Source: Corynebacterium stercoris (GTDB lineage Bacteria > Actinomycetota > Actinomycetes > Mycobacteriales > Mycobacteriaceae). Taken from it: a DNA stretch of 64,000 bases. Every line of letters begins with the position of its first letter. Position 1 is the first letter of the stretch. The stretch lies in the NCBI RefSeq assembly GCF_024160105.1, contig NZ_JAMFTQ010000001.1:357767-421766 (forward strand). Direction: 5' to 3'. Below the pieces are notes generated by a model, which saw only the letters and a program-made list of their open reading frames with translations, was not told where the DNA came from and ran no database searches. The position numbers were made by a program, and so were the translations under genes. Positions 26,472-35,945 of the stretch are shown here, piece by piece.

Positions 26472-27155
26472 ATGAGCACGAAACCGGTCGACGAGAACCA
26501 AAAGAAGACTCGCGGTGACCAAGCGGCCAAGGAATGGTCCAGCAAGCTAGCAGAGCAATTCGGCCAGGCGGTCAAGTTCTGGCGGGAAAAAATGGAGCTG
26601 ACTGCTGTGGAGCTGTCGAACCGAACACGCGAGATCGGTTATCCGATTACGCGCGCCACGATCGCGAAGATCGAGAGCAACAGCCGTAATTCCAAAGTCG
26701 ATGTAGCTGAGGTGTTGACTCTCGCGACCGCTTTGCATGTCGCCCCAATTGACCTCATCTTTCCAGGCCTGCCCGATAGGCGGCACTTTGCAACTCAACG
26801 GGTCGAAACGGTTAGTGAACGCGCCCAAGAATGGTTCACATCAAGCCCTAAGTTCGAGGAAGTCCCCCTGTGGCTCAAAGGTGGGCCTCATGCGATGCAG
26901 TACGAAAACAGCTTGGAGCTGCGCAGCGCGATCGAGAGATATCACAAGCTAGTTGCATCGATCGAGGAGTTGCCGGCAATGCAAGACGCTGAACCGTTCC
27001 TCCTCCTAGAAGGAGACGTCATCGAGCTAGAGGGCGCCGCATTCTACAAAGCACAGGTGCGCTTACAAGCCAGCGCCGTAGCTTCATACAACGGCGATGT
27101 CAGCCTTCCGCATTGGTTCGATTGCCTAGTGGAGCCCAAAGATGCCGAGGGGTAG
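26472..27155 (+). CDS. XRE-family repressor of the island
   Basis: 227 residues. A helix-turn-helix of the XRE type spans about 33-92, with the extended loop seen in actinophage repressors (ELSNRTREIGYPITRATIAK). A C-terminal domain of unknown type (about 105-227) follows; it lacks the Ser/Lys pair of LexA-like peptidases as far as I can see, so induction by RecA is not indicated. It diverges from the excisionase across a dyad operator and overlaps the integrase start by 14 nt. In satellites the repressor is often removed by a helper-phage protein. Confidence 0.82.
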   Translation: MSTKPVDENQKKTRGDQAAKEWSSKLAEQFGQAVKFWREKMELTAVELSNRTREIGYPITRATIAKIESNSRNSKVDVAEVLTLATALHVAPIDLIFPGLPDRRHFATQRVETVSERAQEWFTSSPKFEEVPLWLKGGPHAMQYENSLELRSAIERYHKLVASIEELPAMQDAEPFLLLEGDVIELEGAAFYKAQVRLQASAVASYNGDVSLPHWFDCLVEPKDAEG

Positions 27156-28302
27156 GCCAGCGACAGCGCCCGGCACACACGGCGAGATTAGCTTCACCCA
27201 GCTCGACGGCGGCAAGGTGCAAGCTCATACTCGCGTGCGTCTGCTCAATGGTGAGACGAAGCGCATCCGAGTGCGGGGCAAGACGAAGGCAGAAGCCACC
27301 CGCAAAGTGAAGGCGCTAGCCGCTAACGCAGTCGCCCTACGCGACAACGATGAGCTGCGCACCAACAGCACCATTGCTGAGCTAGTCGACCACTGGTTAG
27401 ACCACCACGACGGCGCCGCCGGCACCGTCGACGTCTACCGAAGCACTGCACGCAACCACATCACGCCCAACATCGGAGAGCTTCGGCTCAACGAAGTGCG
27501 GCCGTCAACAATGCAAGCATTCCTCCACCGGCTCGAAGAGATGCCGGCGACTGCGAAGCGCGCCCGGTCGATACTCTCGTCGGCATTCGGCCTCGCTGTG
27601 CGCCAAGACCTCATCACCTCAAACCCAATCCGCGAAACACTCCCTCCGAAGCAAAAACGCGGCGAGGTGCGCGCCTTCGAGGGTGACGAGCTCGCGACGT
27701 TTCTGGCGATGGTCGACCACTACACCACCAGCGGCCGCAAAGGCCGCGGCGCCGCTTTCCCCCGCTTAGTACGCTTCCTCGCTGGAACCGGCGTAAGGCT
27801 CTCCGAGGCGCTTTCGATTCGAGCGAGCGACGTCGACCTGGACGCCGAGACGCCGACAGCTATCGTCCGGCCAACGAAAGACGGCGGCACCTCAACCCGC
27901 GTCGTACAACTGCCGAAGATCGCCGCCGATGCGGCGCGAGACCAACTCCGAGACACCGGCGGCACGTTCGACTGGCTCTTCCCCACTTCCACCGGCACCC
28001 ACATCTCGAAGTCGACTGCCGAGCGGTGGATGTGTGAAGCGCGACACGAATGGGAGAAGGCCGGCGAAGCGAAAGGCCGGCCCGATGTGTCGTGGGTGAC
28101 GTTCCACACGATGCGGAAGCATGTCGCGACGGTGCTGTCGGAGCGAGTGAGCGTCAACGCGGCAACACAGCAACTTGGCCACGCTGACACCACGGTCACA
28201 CAGCACCACTACATATCGCGGCCTAAGGCCGGGCCGGCTGTCGCAGAGGTGCTTAACGATCACTTGTTCCCATCTGAAAGTGGCCAAAAAGTGGCCAAAT
28301 AG
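27142..28302 (+). CDS. int: tyrosine recombinase (integrase)
   Basis: 386 residues. The C-terminal catalytic domain has R219 (GVRLSEAL), K246, H322-xx-R325 (HTMRK), H347 (LGHADT) and the nucleophile Y357 (HHYISR). A SAM-like core-binding domain is at about 75-165 and an N-terminal arm-binding domain at 1-65. It lies 113 bp from attR and should catalyse integration into tRNA-Lys. The last 26 bases of the gene belong to the inner repeat that is also near attL. Confidence 0.95.
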   Translation: MPRGRPATAPGTHGEISFTQLDGGKVQAHTRVRLLNGETKRIRVRGKTKAEATRKVKALAANAVALRDNDELRTNSTIAELVDHWLDHHDGAAGTVDVYRSTARNHITPNIGELRLNEVRPSTMQAFLHRLEEMPATAKRARSILSSAFGLAVRQDLITSNPIRETLPPKQKRGEVRAFEGDELATFLAMVDHYTTSGRKGRGAAFPRLVRFLAGTGVRLSEALSIRASDVDLDAETPTAIVRPTKDGGTSTRVVQLPKIAADAARDQLRDTGGTFDWLFPTSTGTHISKSTAERWMCEARHEWEKAGEAKGRPDVSWVTFHTMRKHVATVLSERVSVNAATQQLGHADTTVTQHHYISRPKAGPAVAEVLNDHLFPSESGQKVAK

Positions 28303-28308
28303 TCGCCG
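28277..28308 (+). repeat. inner repeat near attR, candidate integrase arm site
   Basis: 32 bp, 28 identical to 17888-17919, spanning the integrase stop codon. It contains the doublet TGGCCA-AAAAG-TGGCCA. Confidence 0.6.
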
Positions 28309-28415
28309 AGAAAAAACGGCATAAAGTGGTATAGCCAGCACTTGCAACGCTATACGCTTGGACTACGGGGCACTATCAGAAAAGTGACGGAAACGCAAAC
28401 ACCAAGTTTCCCTAC

Positions 28416-28453
28416 CAGTGGGTTCGGGGTTCGATTCCCTGGTGGCGCACCAT
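28416..28453 (+). repeat. attR, 38-bp direct repeat
   Basis: Exact copy of 17799-17836, without the 5' part of a tRNA in front of it. It marks the right end of the island. Confidence 0.93.
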
Positions 28454-28462
28454 TTCCCAAAG

Positions 28463-28501
28463 AAGCGGGGCTAGCTGAAAGCATATCGGCTAGCCCCGCT
28501 T
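28463..28501 (+). terminator. 13-bp hairpin downstream of attR
   Basis: AAGCGGGGCTAGC and GCTAGCCCCGCTT pair perfectly with a 13-nt loop. Before the island inserted, this would have followed tRNA-Lys directly and been its terminator. The T-run is short. Confidence 0.65.
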
Positions 28502-28522
28502 CCCGTCGGGTACTGTGTGCGC

Positions 28523-29086
28523 ATGACTCGCGCACTCTTGCTCGTTGACGTTCAGAATGATTTTTGCCCCGGCGGCTCGCTCGCCACGGACCGCGGCGAC
28601 GAGGTCGCCGAAGCCATCGCCGCGCTGCTCAATGATCCCGAGCGCACCGCCGCTTACTCCCACATCCTCGCCACGCAGGATTGGCACATCGACCCGGGCA
28701 CCCACTTTTCTGATGAACCCGACTTCGTCGATTCGTGGCCGGTACACTGCGTCGCCGGCTCGCCCGGCGCGGAGATCCGCACCCCGGTGGATACCTCGAA
28801 GATCGACCGGTACTTCCGTAAAGGCGCCTACACGGCCGCATACTCGGGGTTCGAGGGCAGCGACGATGCCGAGGTCTTGCTCGCCGACTGGCTGCGTGAG
28901 AACGGCGTTGACGAGCTCGACGTCTGCGGCATCGCAACGGACCACTGCGTCCGCGCCACCGTCCTCGACGGCCGCCGGGAGGGGTTCCGCGTGCGCGTCC
29001 TCGTCGACCTCTGCTCCCCCGTCGACGAGGCCCGCGGCGCGGCGGCGCTCGAGGAGATGGCTGCCGCCGGCGCCGACATCGCCTAG
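28523..29086 (+). CDS. pncA: nicotinamidase
   Basis: 187 residues, isochorismatase/cysteine-hydrolase fold. The catalytic Asp lies in LLVDVQNDF, the Lys in YFRKGAY and the nucleophilic Cys in GIATDHCVRAT. A metal-binding DxHxxxxxH set is present around DWHIDPGTHF. It turns nicotinamide into nicotinate, feeding pncB at 38628. TACTGT lies 6 nt before the ATG, so the mRNA may be leaderless; GTG at 28517 is the other possible start. Confidence 0.92.
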   Translation: MTRALLLVDVQNDFCPGGSLATDRGDEVAEAIAALLNDPERTAAYSHILATQDWHIDPGTHFSDEPDFVDSWPVHCVAGSPGAEIRTPVDTSKIDRYFRKGAYTAAYSGFEGSDDAEVLLADWLRENGVDELDVCGIATDHCVRATVLDGRREGFRVRVLVDLCSPVDEARGAAALEEMAAAGADIA

Positions 29087-29090
29087 CGCT

Positions 29091-30419
29091 TTAGCGACGG
29101 GAGAGCTGGTCTCGAACCGTCGTAAAGCCGTGTTTGTAGAGCAACGCGGTCCACAGGTACATCGCCGCGTGGTTGCTGGCGAGGACAAGATCGGGGTGAG
29201 TGCCCGTCAGCAGGCTGCGCACTCCTTCGTGGTGGATGTCGAACGGCAGCGAGATGAACCGTTCAACTTCCCACGTGTCCTGCGCCGCTGCGGCGGCGTG
29301 CAGGAACTCGTTCCAGCTGCGGTCGATGCGGGCGACAAAGGCGAAGCACGGCTGCCACCGCAGCTGGTCGAAGAAGAACCCTGCGTTGGCGAGCTTCGAC
29401 ACCCGGGCCGAGTGCCTGATCTCGTTGCCGATGTTGAGCTCTTCTTCCAGGCCTCGCAGCGCAGTCTCCGTGGGGTCGTAGACGCCGCCGAGTCCTAGGT
29501 CGCGCGGTTCCGCGCCTTCCGCGACGAAGTGCACGAAGCTGCGTTCTTCGGCGGCGTCATGCCCGCTCGCGATCATGAGCTTGCCCCGGACTCCCAGGAC
29601 GATGCGTTCGTCGCTCGTGACGACGACCGTTCCCGTGCCCACTTTGGCCATCGCCGGCAGGGCCGCACAGTCGACGACACCCTGGGGGCTTACCTGGGCA
29701 ATGTCGCGCAAGGTGTCACCCCCGTCCACCTTGGAATCCAGGTTGGCGGTCGTGCCGAGGAAATCGAAGTAGGTGGCGGGCGCCGGCGTGAGGGTGAATT
29801 GCGGGCGCTTCCGGCCGTCCTCGCCGCGGATGAGGGTCACTCGGGCATCGACGATGTCGACAGCATCACCGTTGAATACCGGGATACCGCGCGCCTCGGC
29901 GTCGGCGAGCACCTCGCCGAGTACGGCGTCGCGGTGCTCCTGAATGTTGGCCGCAAGCTCCCGCGGGGCGGCGAACTTGGTGAAGACGACGTCTGCGTTG
30001 GCGGTCCACTCGATTCCCGCGTTACTCGCCCTGATCACCGATACGTCGGGGATCTGCATGCGGCCGACCTGCACGCTCTGCCGTTTCCAGGTGTCGCCCG
30101 AGAAGCGGCGGATTGTGTCCTGCTCCCGCATCCTGCGGACATCGTTGAACAGAGCTAAGAACGCGACGCCCGCGGCGGACAGCGCAGTCAACACGGAGCC
30201 CAACGCAACAACGACCAGCTCCCGCGAGTAGGTGCCGTCCTCCGTTGCGAGGTAGGCCAAGCGGCCCGCCAGGAGAAGGGATACGCCCAGGACAACCCAC
30301 CCGAGCGCTTTCATCACTGGCGACGCCTGCGTAAACGACGCGCCAGCACGGTCCCGCCAGGGAGCCCGGGTTTCGGAAGGATGATCGGCAGTCGGTGGTT
30401 TTTCCAGCACAGCCGTCAT
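29091..30419 (-). CDS. membrane-anchored Nudix-like protein
   Basis: 442 residues. Two membrane helices at about 38-57 and 68-91 are followed by a soluble domain of about 150 residues and then a Nudix-like region. The box reads G-x5-E then RGLEEELNI (about 312-330), four residues shorter than the classical G-x5-E-x7-REUxEExGU, so activity is uncertain. Nudix enzymes hydrolyse nucleoside diphosphates linked to another group. The start region is unclear; ATG 30419 gives the first hydrophilic N-terminus before the helices but has a weak Shine-Dalgarno. The gene converges on pncA with a 4-nt gap. Confidence 0.65.
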   Translation of the reverse strand: MTAVLEKPPTADHPSETRAPWRDRAGASFTQASPVMKALGWVVLGVSLLLAGRLAYLATEDGTYSRELVVVALGSVLTALSAAGVAFLALFNDVRRMREQDTIRRFSGDTWKRQSVQVGRMQIPDVSVIRASNAGIEWTANADVVFTKFAAPRELAANIQEHRDAVLGEVLADAEARGIPVFNGDAVDIVDARVTLIRGEDGRKRPQFTLTPAPATYFDFLGTTANLDSKVDGGDTLRDIAQVSPQGVVDCAALPAMAKVGTGTVVVTSDERIVLGVRGKLMIASGHDAAEERSFVHFVAEGAEPRDLGLGGVYDPTETALRGLEEELNIGNEIRHSARVSKLANAGFFFDQLRWQPCFAFVARIDRSWNEFLHAAAAAQDTWEVERFISLPFDIHHEGVRSLLTGTHPDLVLASNHAAMYLWTALLYKHGFTTVRDQLSRR

Positions 30420-30448
30420 CTTCGCACGCCCGGCGCGGCCCCGCGCCC

Positions 30449-31072
30449 CTACTTGGGCGTGTAGCCGAGGATCTGCTCCATCTCGCGCATCTCGGCGGTC
30501 TGCACGTCGATCATCTCGCGCGCCATGTCCTGCAGCGGGGCGAAAGCACCGTTGTCCATCTCGCCTTGGGTCATGAGGATGACGTGGGCGTGGTGGTAAT
30601 GCATCCACTCGAGGAACGTGGTGCGCAGCTCTTCCCCTTCGAGCTTGCGGAACTCCGCGAGTTGCTCCGGGTAGAACATGCCGTTGGCGATGTGGTGCGA
30701 GTGCATCTCCATGTCCTCGTGGATGCCCCATTCGTCGGCCCAGGCGCGCATCTGGTCGTTCTCGCGCTGCTGGCCGTCCTTGATGCGCTGCGCAAGGTCG
30801 CGCACCTGCGGGTCGTCCACGTCGGAGGCGAGCAGCACGTCGGACATCTCGATCGCCTGCTCGTGGTGCGGCACCATCATGCCCAAGAAGTGGACGTCGG
30901 TATCGTTGTGGCTCGCGGCGGTGCCCCCTTCCCCGAGCCGGACGATCGACGGTCCCAGCAGCGCCAGCACCAGCGCCACCGCGCCCACCACCGCCGCGAT
31001 GATCCATAGCGGTTTCTGGCGTGCGCGCTGCACACCTGCGAGATCGTCTGCCGAATCAGCCCCAGTAGCCAT
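30449..31072 (-). CDS. DUF305 family protein, membrane-anchored, exported
   Basis: 207 residues with one N-terminal membrane helix (about 22-42) and an extracytoplasmic helical domain. The histidine-rich motifs HFLGMMVPHHEQAIEM and MHSHHIANGM and the late WMHYHHAHVILM are DUF305 (ferritin-like) signatures. Members are often found with copper resistance genes; metal binding is likely, but the metal is not known here. ATG at 31072 follows AAAGGATT. Confidence 0.88.
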   Translation of the reverse strand: MATGADSADDLAGVQRARQKPLWIIAAVVGAVALVLALLGPSIVRLGEGGTAASHNDTDVHFLGMMVPHHEQAIEMSDVLLASDVDDPQVRDLAQRIKDGQQRENDQMRAWADEWGIHEDMEMHSHHIANGMFYPEQLAEFRKLEGEELRTTFLEWMHYHHAHVILMTQGEMDNGAFAPLQDMAREMIDVQTAEMREMEQILGYTPK

Positions 31073-31091
31073 TGGTAATCCTTTCAAAATC

Positions 31092-31130
31092 AGCAAAAAA
31101 GAACCGCCCAACCTGCAAAGAGCTGGGCGG
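31092..31130 (-). terminator. terminator of the DUF3618 gene
   Basis: On the minus strand, CCGCCCA/TGGGCGG hairpin (31104-31130) followed by TTCTTTTTT. Confidence 0.85.
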
Positions 31131-31165
31131 CGGGCACAGAAGTGCCGTCGTAAAGCGAGAAGCCC

Positions 31166-31441
31166 TTAGCGGCGAGCCAGCAGTCTCTGGAGCTCCTTGA
31201 GCTCGTTCTTGCGCTTGCGGCCGTTGTAGAACTTGATGCCGACCAGCGCCGCGATACCGACCGCGATGCCGCCGAGCACCTTCTGCACGGTCTCGTCCTG
31301 CAGCCAGTCGATGGCCTGCTCCTTCGCGTTGTCGGCGAGGTTGGACGGGTTGGTGCGGTCCGCGAGCTCATCCAGGGTGCTGGCGAGCTGGGTGCGGGTG
31401 CGCTCAAGGTCGCGCTCAATATCGTGAATGTCTCGTGCCAC
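31166..31441 (-). CDS. DUF3618 membrane protein
   Basis: 91 residues. The N-terminal RDIHDIERDLERTRTQLAST then LDELADRTNP is the DUF3618 hallmark, followed by one membrane helix (about 53-71) and a basic C-terminus. Function unknown; common in actinobacteria, often beside bcp, as here. The start is GTG with AAGGAG upstream. A longer ORF running antisense through bcp is spurious. Confidence 0.88.
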   Translation of the reverse strand: MARDIHDIERDLERTRTQLASTLDELADRTNPSNLADNAKEQAIDWLQDETVQKVLGGIAVGIAALVGIKFYNGRKRKNELKELQRLLARR

Positions 31442-31516
31442 GTCTAACTCCTTGTTGTTCGGTACTCGTGTCCACACTAGTGGAAAAACGCGGGGAGAAC
31501 AGTGTAGAACGGGGCC

Positions 31517-31990
31517 ATGGCTGAGCAGATCAAACTTTCCGCGGGCGATACCGCCCCGCAGTTCACCCTGAAGAACGACCGCGGCGAGGACGTGTCGCTT
31601 ACCGATTACGCCGGGCAGCGCGTCATCGTTTACTTTTACCCGCGCGCGAACACGCCGGGCTGCACCACCGAGGCGTGCGATTTCACGGAGCGTTTCCCCG
31701 AGTTCGAGGGCGCGTCCGTCGCCGTGCTGGGCATTTCCCCGGACCCGGTGGACAAGCTCGCGAAGTTCCGCGCCGACCACGACCTCGCGGTGGAGCTGCT
31801 TTCCGACGAATCCAAGGACACCCTGCGCGCCTGGGGCGCGTTCGGCGAGAAGAACAATTACGGCAAGATCGTCGAGGGCGTCATCCGCTCCACGTTCCTC
31901 GTCGGCCCGGACGGCACCATTGAGCAGGCGCAGTACAACGTGCGCGCCGCCGGCCACGTCGACCGCATTATGCGGGACTGGGGCATTTAG
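31517..31990 (+). CDS. bcp: thiol peroxidase, Bcp/PrxQ type
   Basis: 157 residues, peroxiredoxin fold. Peroxidatic C49 and resolving C54 in TPGCTTEACDF give the atypical 2-Cys pattern of Bcp. It reduces hydroperoxides with thioredoxin-type donors. It diverges from the DUF3618 gene. Confidence 0.93.
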   Translation: MAEQIKLSAGDTAPQFTLKNDRGEDVSLTDYAGQRVIVYFYPRANTPGCTTEACDFTERFPEFEGASVAVLGISPDPVDKLAKFRADHDLAVELLSDESKDTLRAWGAFGEKNNYGKIVEGVIRSTFLVGPDGTIEQAQYNVRAAGHVDRIMRDWGI

Positions 31991-32029
31991 CTTCCCGACG
32001 TCCGCCCCCTGTACAGTGATGGGGCACAC

Positions 32030-32111
<82 letters not shown>

Positions 32112-32160
32112 CTCCAACTTTAGTTTGGCTTGCTGGGGCCCGGGGGTAGACTTAGCCACT

Positions 32161-32592
32161 GTGAGTGAGCAGGTGGACCAGGCAAACGCCCCGAAGCGCA
32201 ACCGCGTCAAAGTGCGCGCGTGGCACATCCTGTTGCTGATCGCGGCCGTGATCACGTGCCTGCTGCTGGCGAATTGGCAGTGGGAGCGCTACCAATCGGG
32301 CACCGGCACGTTCCAGAACTTGGGGTACGCGCTGCAGTGGCCGTTCTTCGGCGCCTTCTTCGTCTACGCCTACCGGATGGGCATCAAAATGGAGAACGAG
32401 AAGATCGACGCGATCAACTCCGGCGAGGCCATGGCTGACATGTACGAGGCCGACCTCGCGCGTTACGGCGATTCGGGGCAGATCACGCGTATCGACGAAA
32501 GCTTTCTGCCCGAACGCCCCCACATCGACGTGGAAACGTACAACGAGATCCTGACCCCGCGCCGCCAGCGCGAGAAAGGCCAGCAACCATGA
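32161..32592 (+). CDS. conserved actinobacterial membrane protein
   Basis: 143 residues with two predicted membrane helices (about 20-37 and 58-75) and a charged C-terminal tail. The GTG start at 32161 is 8 nt after TAGACT, fitting a leaderless mRNA. Its TGA overlaps the ATG of the DUF3817 gene, so the two are coupled. No enzymatic motif recognised. Confidence 0.75.
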   Translation: MSEQVDQANAPKRNRVKVRAWHILLLIAAVITCLLLANWQWERYQSGTGTFQNLGYALQWPFFGAFFVYAYRMGIKMENEKIDAINSGEAMADMYEADLARYGDSGQITRIDESFLPERPHIDVETYNEILTPRRQREKGQQP

Positions 32593-32978
32593 CCCAGCCG
32601 CAGCACCCCACCACCGCCGCCACTGCAGGCCAGCCCGGCGCGCCGCGCATCCACCCGGAGCGGCAGCGTCGCGTCCGCAGCGCTCTGCGGATGTTCTCAG
32701 TCGCCGCATGGATCACGGGTGTCCTGCTGCTGCTCCTGGTGGCGCGCATGGTGATGGAGTACGGCTTCAACATGGACGTCTCCGCCCTCGCGTGGGTGGC
32801 CCGCGTGCACGGTCTCGCGTTCATCGCGTTTCTGATGACGTCGCTGAACCTCGGCCTGAAGGCCCGCTGGCCGGCGATGACGTGGGTAGTCACCGCCATC
32901 TCCGGCGTGATTCCGTTCCTGTCGTTTGTGGTGGAGGCCCAGCGCCGCAAGGAAGTGACCGCCACGTTCCAGCTCTAG
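32589..32978 (+). CDS. DUF3817 integral membrane protein
   Basis: 129 residues. After a Pro/Arg-rich N-terminus (1-33) come three predicted membrane helices. The middle part VARVHGLAFIAFLMTSLNL is typical of DUF3817. The equivalent gene in M. tuberculosis (Rv1342c) also sits next to the rdgB-rph cluster. Function unknown. It converges on rdgB with a 4-nt overlap. Confidence 0.88.
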   Translation: MTQPQHPTTAATAGQPGAPRIHPERQRRVRSALRMFSVAAWITGVLLLLLVARMVMEYGFNMDVSALAWVARVHGLAFIAFLMTSLNLGLKARWPAMTWVVTAISGVIPFLSFVVEAQRRKEVTATFQL

Positions 32979-33586
32979 CGCGCAAGCTCCGCGATCGCGG
33001 GCGCGAGCTGGCGCAACGCCGCCCCGCGGTGGGAGCGCGCGTTCTTCTCCTCCGCTGTGAGCTCGGCCGAGGAGCGCCCGCCGGCGTCCAGCGGTTCAAA
33101 TAGCGGGTCGTAGCCGAAGCCGTTCTCCCCGCGCGGGGTCCGCAGCAGACGGCCTTCCCAGCGCCCCTCCGCGGTCACTTCCTTGAACTCCCCGCTTGCC
33201 GACGGCACCACCAGCGCGCAGTACGACACAAACGCCGCCGCCCGGTGCTCGATGTCAGCCATCTGGGCGAGGAGCAGGCGGTTGTTCGCCTCGTCGTCGC
33301 CGTGGGCGCCCGACCAGCGCGCCGAGAGCACACCCGGCATCCCGTTCAGCGCCTCGACGGTCAGGCCGGAATCGTCGGCCACGCATGCCAGCCCAGTGGC
33401 CTCCGCACCCGCGCGCGCCTTGATCAGCGCGTTTTCGGCGAACGTGAGGCCGGTCTCCGCCGGCTCGGGGTAGGAGGCGACATCGGCGAGGGAGAGGAGC
33501 TCGACGCCGGCAATCCCGACGTCGGCAAGCACGTGCTCTAATTCGCGCAGCTTCTTCGGATTGCCGGAGGCGACGAGCAGCTTCAC
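32975..33586 (-). CDS. rdgB: non-canonical purine NTP pyrophosphatase (XTP/dITPase)
   Basis: 203 residues, HAM1/RdgB family. Motifs: [11 protein letters not shown] at the N-terminus, [10 protein letters not shown], and [20 protein letters not shown] with the catalytic Asp. It cleans the nucleotide pool by hydrolysing dITP, XTP and ITP. The GTG start overlaps the rph stop (GTGA), so the two genes are coupled. Confidence 0.93.
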   Translation of the reverse strand: MKLLVASGNPKKLRELEHVLADVGIAGVELLSLADVASYPEPAETGLTFAENALIKARAGAEATGLACVADDSGLTVEALNGMPGVLSARWSGAHGDDEANNRLLLAQMADIEHRAAAFVSYCALVVPSASGEFKEVTAEGRWEGRLLRTPRGENGFGYDPLFEPLDAGGRSSAELTAEEKNARSHRGAALRQLAPAIAELAR

Positions 33587-34314
33587 AGGCCCAGCGCCGC
33601 CTTCTGCGCGGCGATGAGCTCGGCGCAGCCCTTCTCGGCGACGTCCAGCATGGCGGCGAGCTCGTCGCGGCCGAAGAGGCCGTGCTCGCCGGTGCCCTGG
33701 ATCTCGACGAAGTTGCCGCCCTCCTGCATCACCACGTTGAGGTCCACCTCCGCGCGGGAATCCTCGACGTACGGCAGGTCCAGGCACACGTGCCCGTCGA
33801 CGATGCCCGCCGACACCGCCGCCACCGGCGCGAGCAGCGGCTCACCCGGCACCACGCCGCGCTCCTTGAGTACCGCGATCGCATCCGCCAGCGCCACGTA
33901 CGCGCCGGTGATCGACGCGGTGCGGGTGCCGCCGTCGGCCTGCAGCACGTCGCAGTCGAGCTGAATCGTGTTCTCGCCGAGCTGCGTGAGATCCACCGCG
34001 GCGCGCAGACTGCGGCCCACCAGGCGCGAAATCTCGTGCGTGCGGCCCTTGACCTTGCCCTTCATGGACTCGCGCGGCATGCGCTCGTGCGTCGCGGACG
34101 GCAGCATCGCGTACTCCGCCGTCAGCCAGCCCTCGCCGGAATCCTTCTTGAAGCGCGGCACGCCCTCCTCCACGGTGGCGGTGCACATCACGCGCGTCTG
34201 CCCGAACTCCACGAGCACGCTGCCCGCCGGGTTGGAGGTGAAACCGCGGGTGATGCGCACGGGGCGCATCTCGTCGAACGCGCGCCCATCGACGCGCTGG
34301 AACATCTCAGTCAT
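33583..34314 (-). CDS. rph: ribonuclease PH
   Basis: 243 residues, PDX-type phosphorolytic 3'-exoribonuclease that trims tRNA 3' ends. It begins with the typical [19 protein letters not shown] segment broken around residue 7-25, and includes [23 protein letters not shown] motifs and [19 protein letters not shown] segments of the active site. It lies between the phosphodiesterase gene and rdgB, in the conserved actinobacterial order murI-PDE-rph-rdgB. Confidence 0.95.
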   Translation of the reverse strand: MTEMFQRVDGRAFDEMRPVRITRGFTSNPAGSVLVEFGQTRVMCTATVEEGVPRFKKDSGEGWLTAEYAMLPSATHERMPRESMKGKVKGRTHEISRLVGRSLRAAVDLTQLGENTIQLDCDVLQADGGTRTASITGAYVALADAIAVLKERGVVPGEPLLAPVAAVSAGIVDGHVCLDLPYVEDSRAEVDLNVVMQEGGNFVEIQGTGEHGLFGRDELAAMLDVAEKGCAELIAAQKAALGL

Positions 34315-34328
34315 GCAGCCCAGGGTAG

Positions 34329-35099
34329 CTACACCTCAAACACTGCGCCTGCGCGGCCCAGCACTACCTCCCCGTCGAACTCGGTCTTCGCCGCGGCCAG
34401 CGTCGCCTCCGCGTCGCTCCACGGTTGGATGTGCACGAGCACAAGCGTGCCGACGCCCGCTTCCCGCGCCACAACGCCCGCCTCAGCGCCCGTCAAGTGC
34501 ATCCCCTCCGGCTGGCCGTCCGGGTACGGACCCCACGCGGCCTCGCAGAGGAGGAGATCGGCGTTGGTGCTGGCGTCGATAAGCCCCTGCGTGAACCCGG
34601 TGTCTCCCGAGTACGTGAGCACGCGACCGGTCGTGTTGTCCTGCACGCGCAGCGCGTGGGACTCCGCCGCCGGGTGCACGACTGGGAACGGGGTGATGGT
34701 CACGCCCTCGAACGCCACCGGCTCACCGGATACCCACGGAGCGAACTCGAACGTGTCCGAAATGTCGTTGATGTCGTCCGGCCCGTCCGAGCCGAGCCGG
34801 CCCAGGTGCTCCGGCGTGTACGACGGGCCCAGCATCCGGTTGCGGCTGCGCGCCGGCGCGTGCGGGTGGTAGCGGCGCCACACCAGAAGTGACGCGGCGT
34901 CCGAGCAGTGATCCGCATGCAGGTGGCTGAATACCACGTGGGCCTCGGAGGGGTTGAACCGTTCCTGCATCGCCGCCAGCGCGCCGGGGCCGAGGTCCAT
35001 GACCACGTCGGGGTTGCCCTCCGTGGACACCACGTACGACGATCCGGGGTTGCATGGCGAGCCGAGGCTGCCCGAGCATCCGAGGATGGTGAGCTTCAT
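34329..35099 (-). CDS. metallo-beta-lactamase-fold phosphodiesterase, Rv1339-like
   Basis: 256 residues. The metal motif HLHADH is at 59-64, with later His and Asp ligands in [10 protein letters not shown] and YSGDTGFT. The orthologous position in M. tuberculosis is Rv1339, reported as an atypical cAMP phosphodiesterase; RNase Z-like activity is the other option for this fold. ATG at 35099 is chosen because it begins the conserved [11 protein letters not shown]; an ATG three codons upstream is possible. Confidence 0.82.
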   Translation of the reverse strand: MKLTILGCSGSLGSPCNPGSSYVVSTEGNPDVVMDLGPGALAAMQERFNPSEAHVVFSHLHADHCSDAASLLVWRRYHPHAPARSRNRMLGPSYTPEHLGRLGSDGPDDINDISDTFEFAPWVSGEPVAFEGVTITPFPVVHPAAESHALRVQDNTTGRVLTYSGDTGFTQGLIDASTNADLLLCEAAWGPYPDGQPEGMHLTGAEAGVVAREAGVGTLVLVHIQPWSDAEATLAAAKTEFDGEVVLGRAGAVFEV

Positions 35100-35145
35100 G
35101 CAACACACTGTGCCACGGATTGGCCCCCAACACGAACGCTATGCG

Positions 35146-35940
35146 TCAAATATGTGACCCCACCGCGTGGACCCGCGGGCCGATGATGCGTTCCGCAAGC
35201 TTGTCGAAGAGCTCCGGGTCGCCCGTGCACTCGAACACGCGGGTGGGGGTGTGGCCGTCGTCGGCAAGCATGTCAGTCTCGGTGAGGATGCGCAGCACGT
35301 CCTTCGACGTCTCCTCCGCGGAGTTGACCAGCGTGACGTGGTCCCCCATCGCCAGCTGGATCACGCCGGAGAGCAGCGGGTAGTGCGTGCAGCCCAGCAC
35401 CAGCGTGTCCACCCCGGCGGCCTGCAGCGGCTCGAGGTAGCCCTGCGTCACGCCCAGGATCTGGCGCCCGGACGTGATGCCGCGCTCCACGAACTCCACG
35501 AATGCCGGGCACGCCGCCGCGTGCACCTCAATATCCGGGTGCAGGGAAAACAGGTCCTGGTACGCGCCGGAACCGATCGTGCCCACCGTGCCGATCACGC
35601 CGATCTTGCCGTTGCGCGTGGTAGCCATCGCGCGGCGCACCGCCGGCTGGATCACCTCGACGACGGGAATGTCGTAGCGCTCGCGCGCGTCATGCAAGAA
35701 CGCGGACGTCGCCGTGTTGCATGCGATGACCAGCATCTTGCAGCCGCGCTCCACAAGCTCGTCGCCGATGCGCTGCGCAAACTCGCGCACCTGCGCGATC
35801 GGCCGCGGCCCGTACGGCGCGTTCGCGGTGTCGCCGATGTAAATCAGCGACTCATTCGGCAGCTGGTCCATCACCGCGCGGGCGACGGTCAAGCCCCCGA
35901 CGCCGGAGTCGAACAGCCCGATCGGCGCGTTGTTGTCCAC
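35146..35940 (-). CDS. murI: glutamate racemase
   Basis: 264 residues. The two catalytic cysteines lie in ACNTATSA (C74) and GCTHYPLL; D11 in LFDSGVGG is the usual acid. It makes D-glutamate for peptidoglycan in the cytoplasm. The start is GTG, 5 nt after the rhomboid stop, so murI is the second gene of that minus-strand unit. Confidence 0.94.
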   Translation of the reverse strand: MDNNAPIGLFDSGVGGLTVARAVMDQLPNESLIYIGDTANAPYGPRPIAQVREFAQRIGDELVERGCKMLVIACNTATSAFLHDARERYDIPVVEVIQPAVRRAMATTRNGKIGVIGTVGTIGSGAYQDLFSLHPDIEVHAAACPAFVEFVERGITSGRQILGVTQGYLEPLQAAGVDTLVLGCTHYPLLSGVIQLAMGDHVTLVNSAEETSKDVLRILTETDMLADDGHTPTRVFECTGDPELFDKLAERIIGPRVHAVGSHI

Positions 35941-35945
35941 GCCGC

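Noticed and set aside
29091..30419. CBASS-type SMODS-associated Nudix effector
   Set aside because: Two helices plus Nudix recall that effector class, but there is no nucleotidyltransferase or accessory gene nearby.
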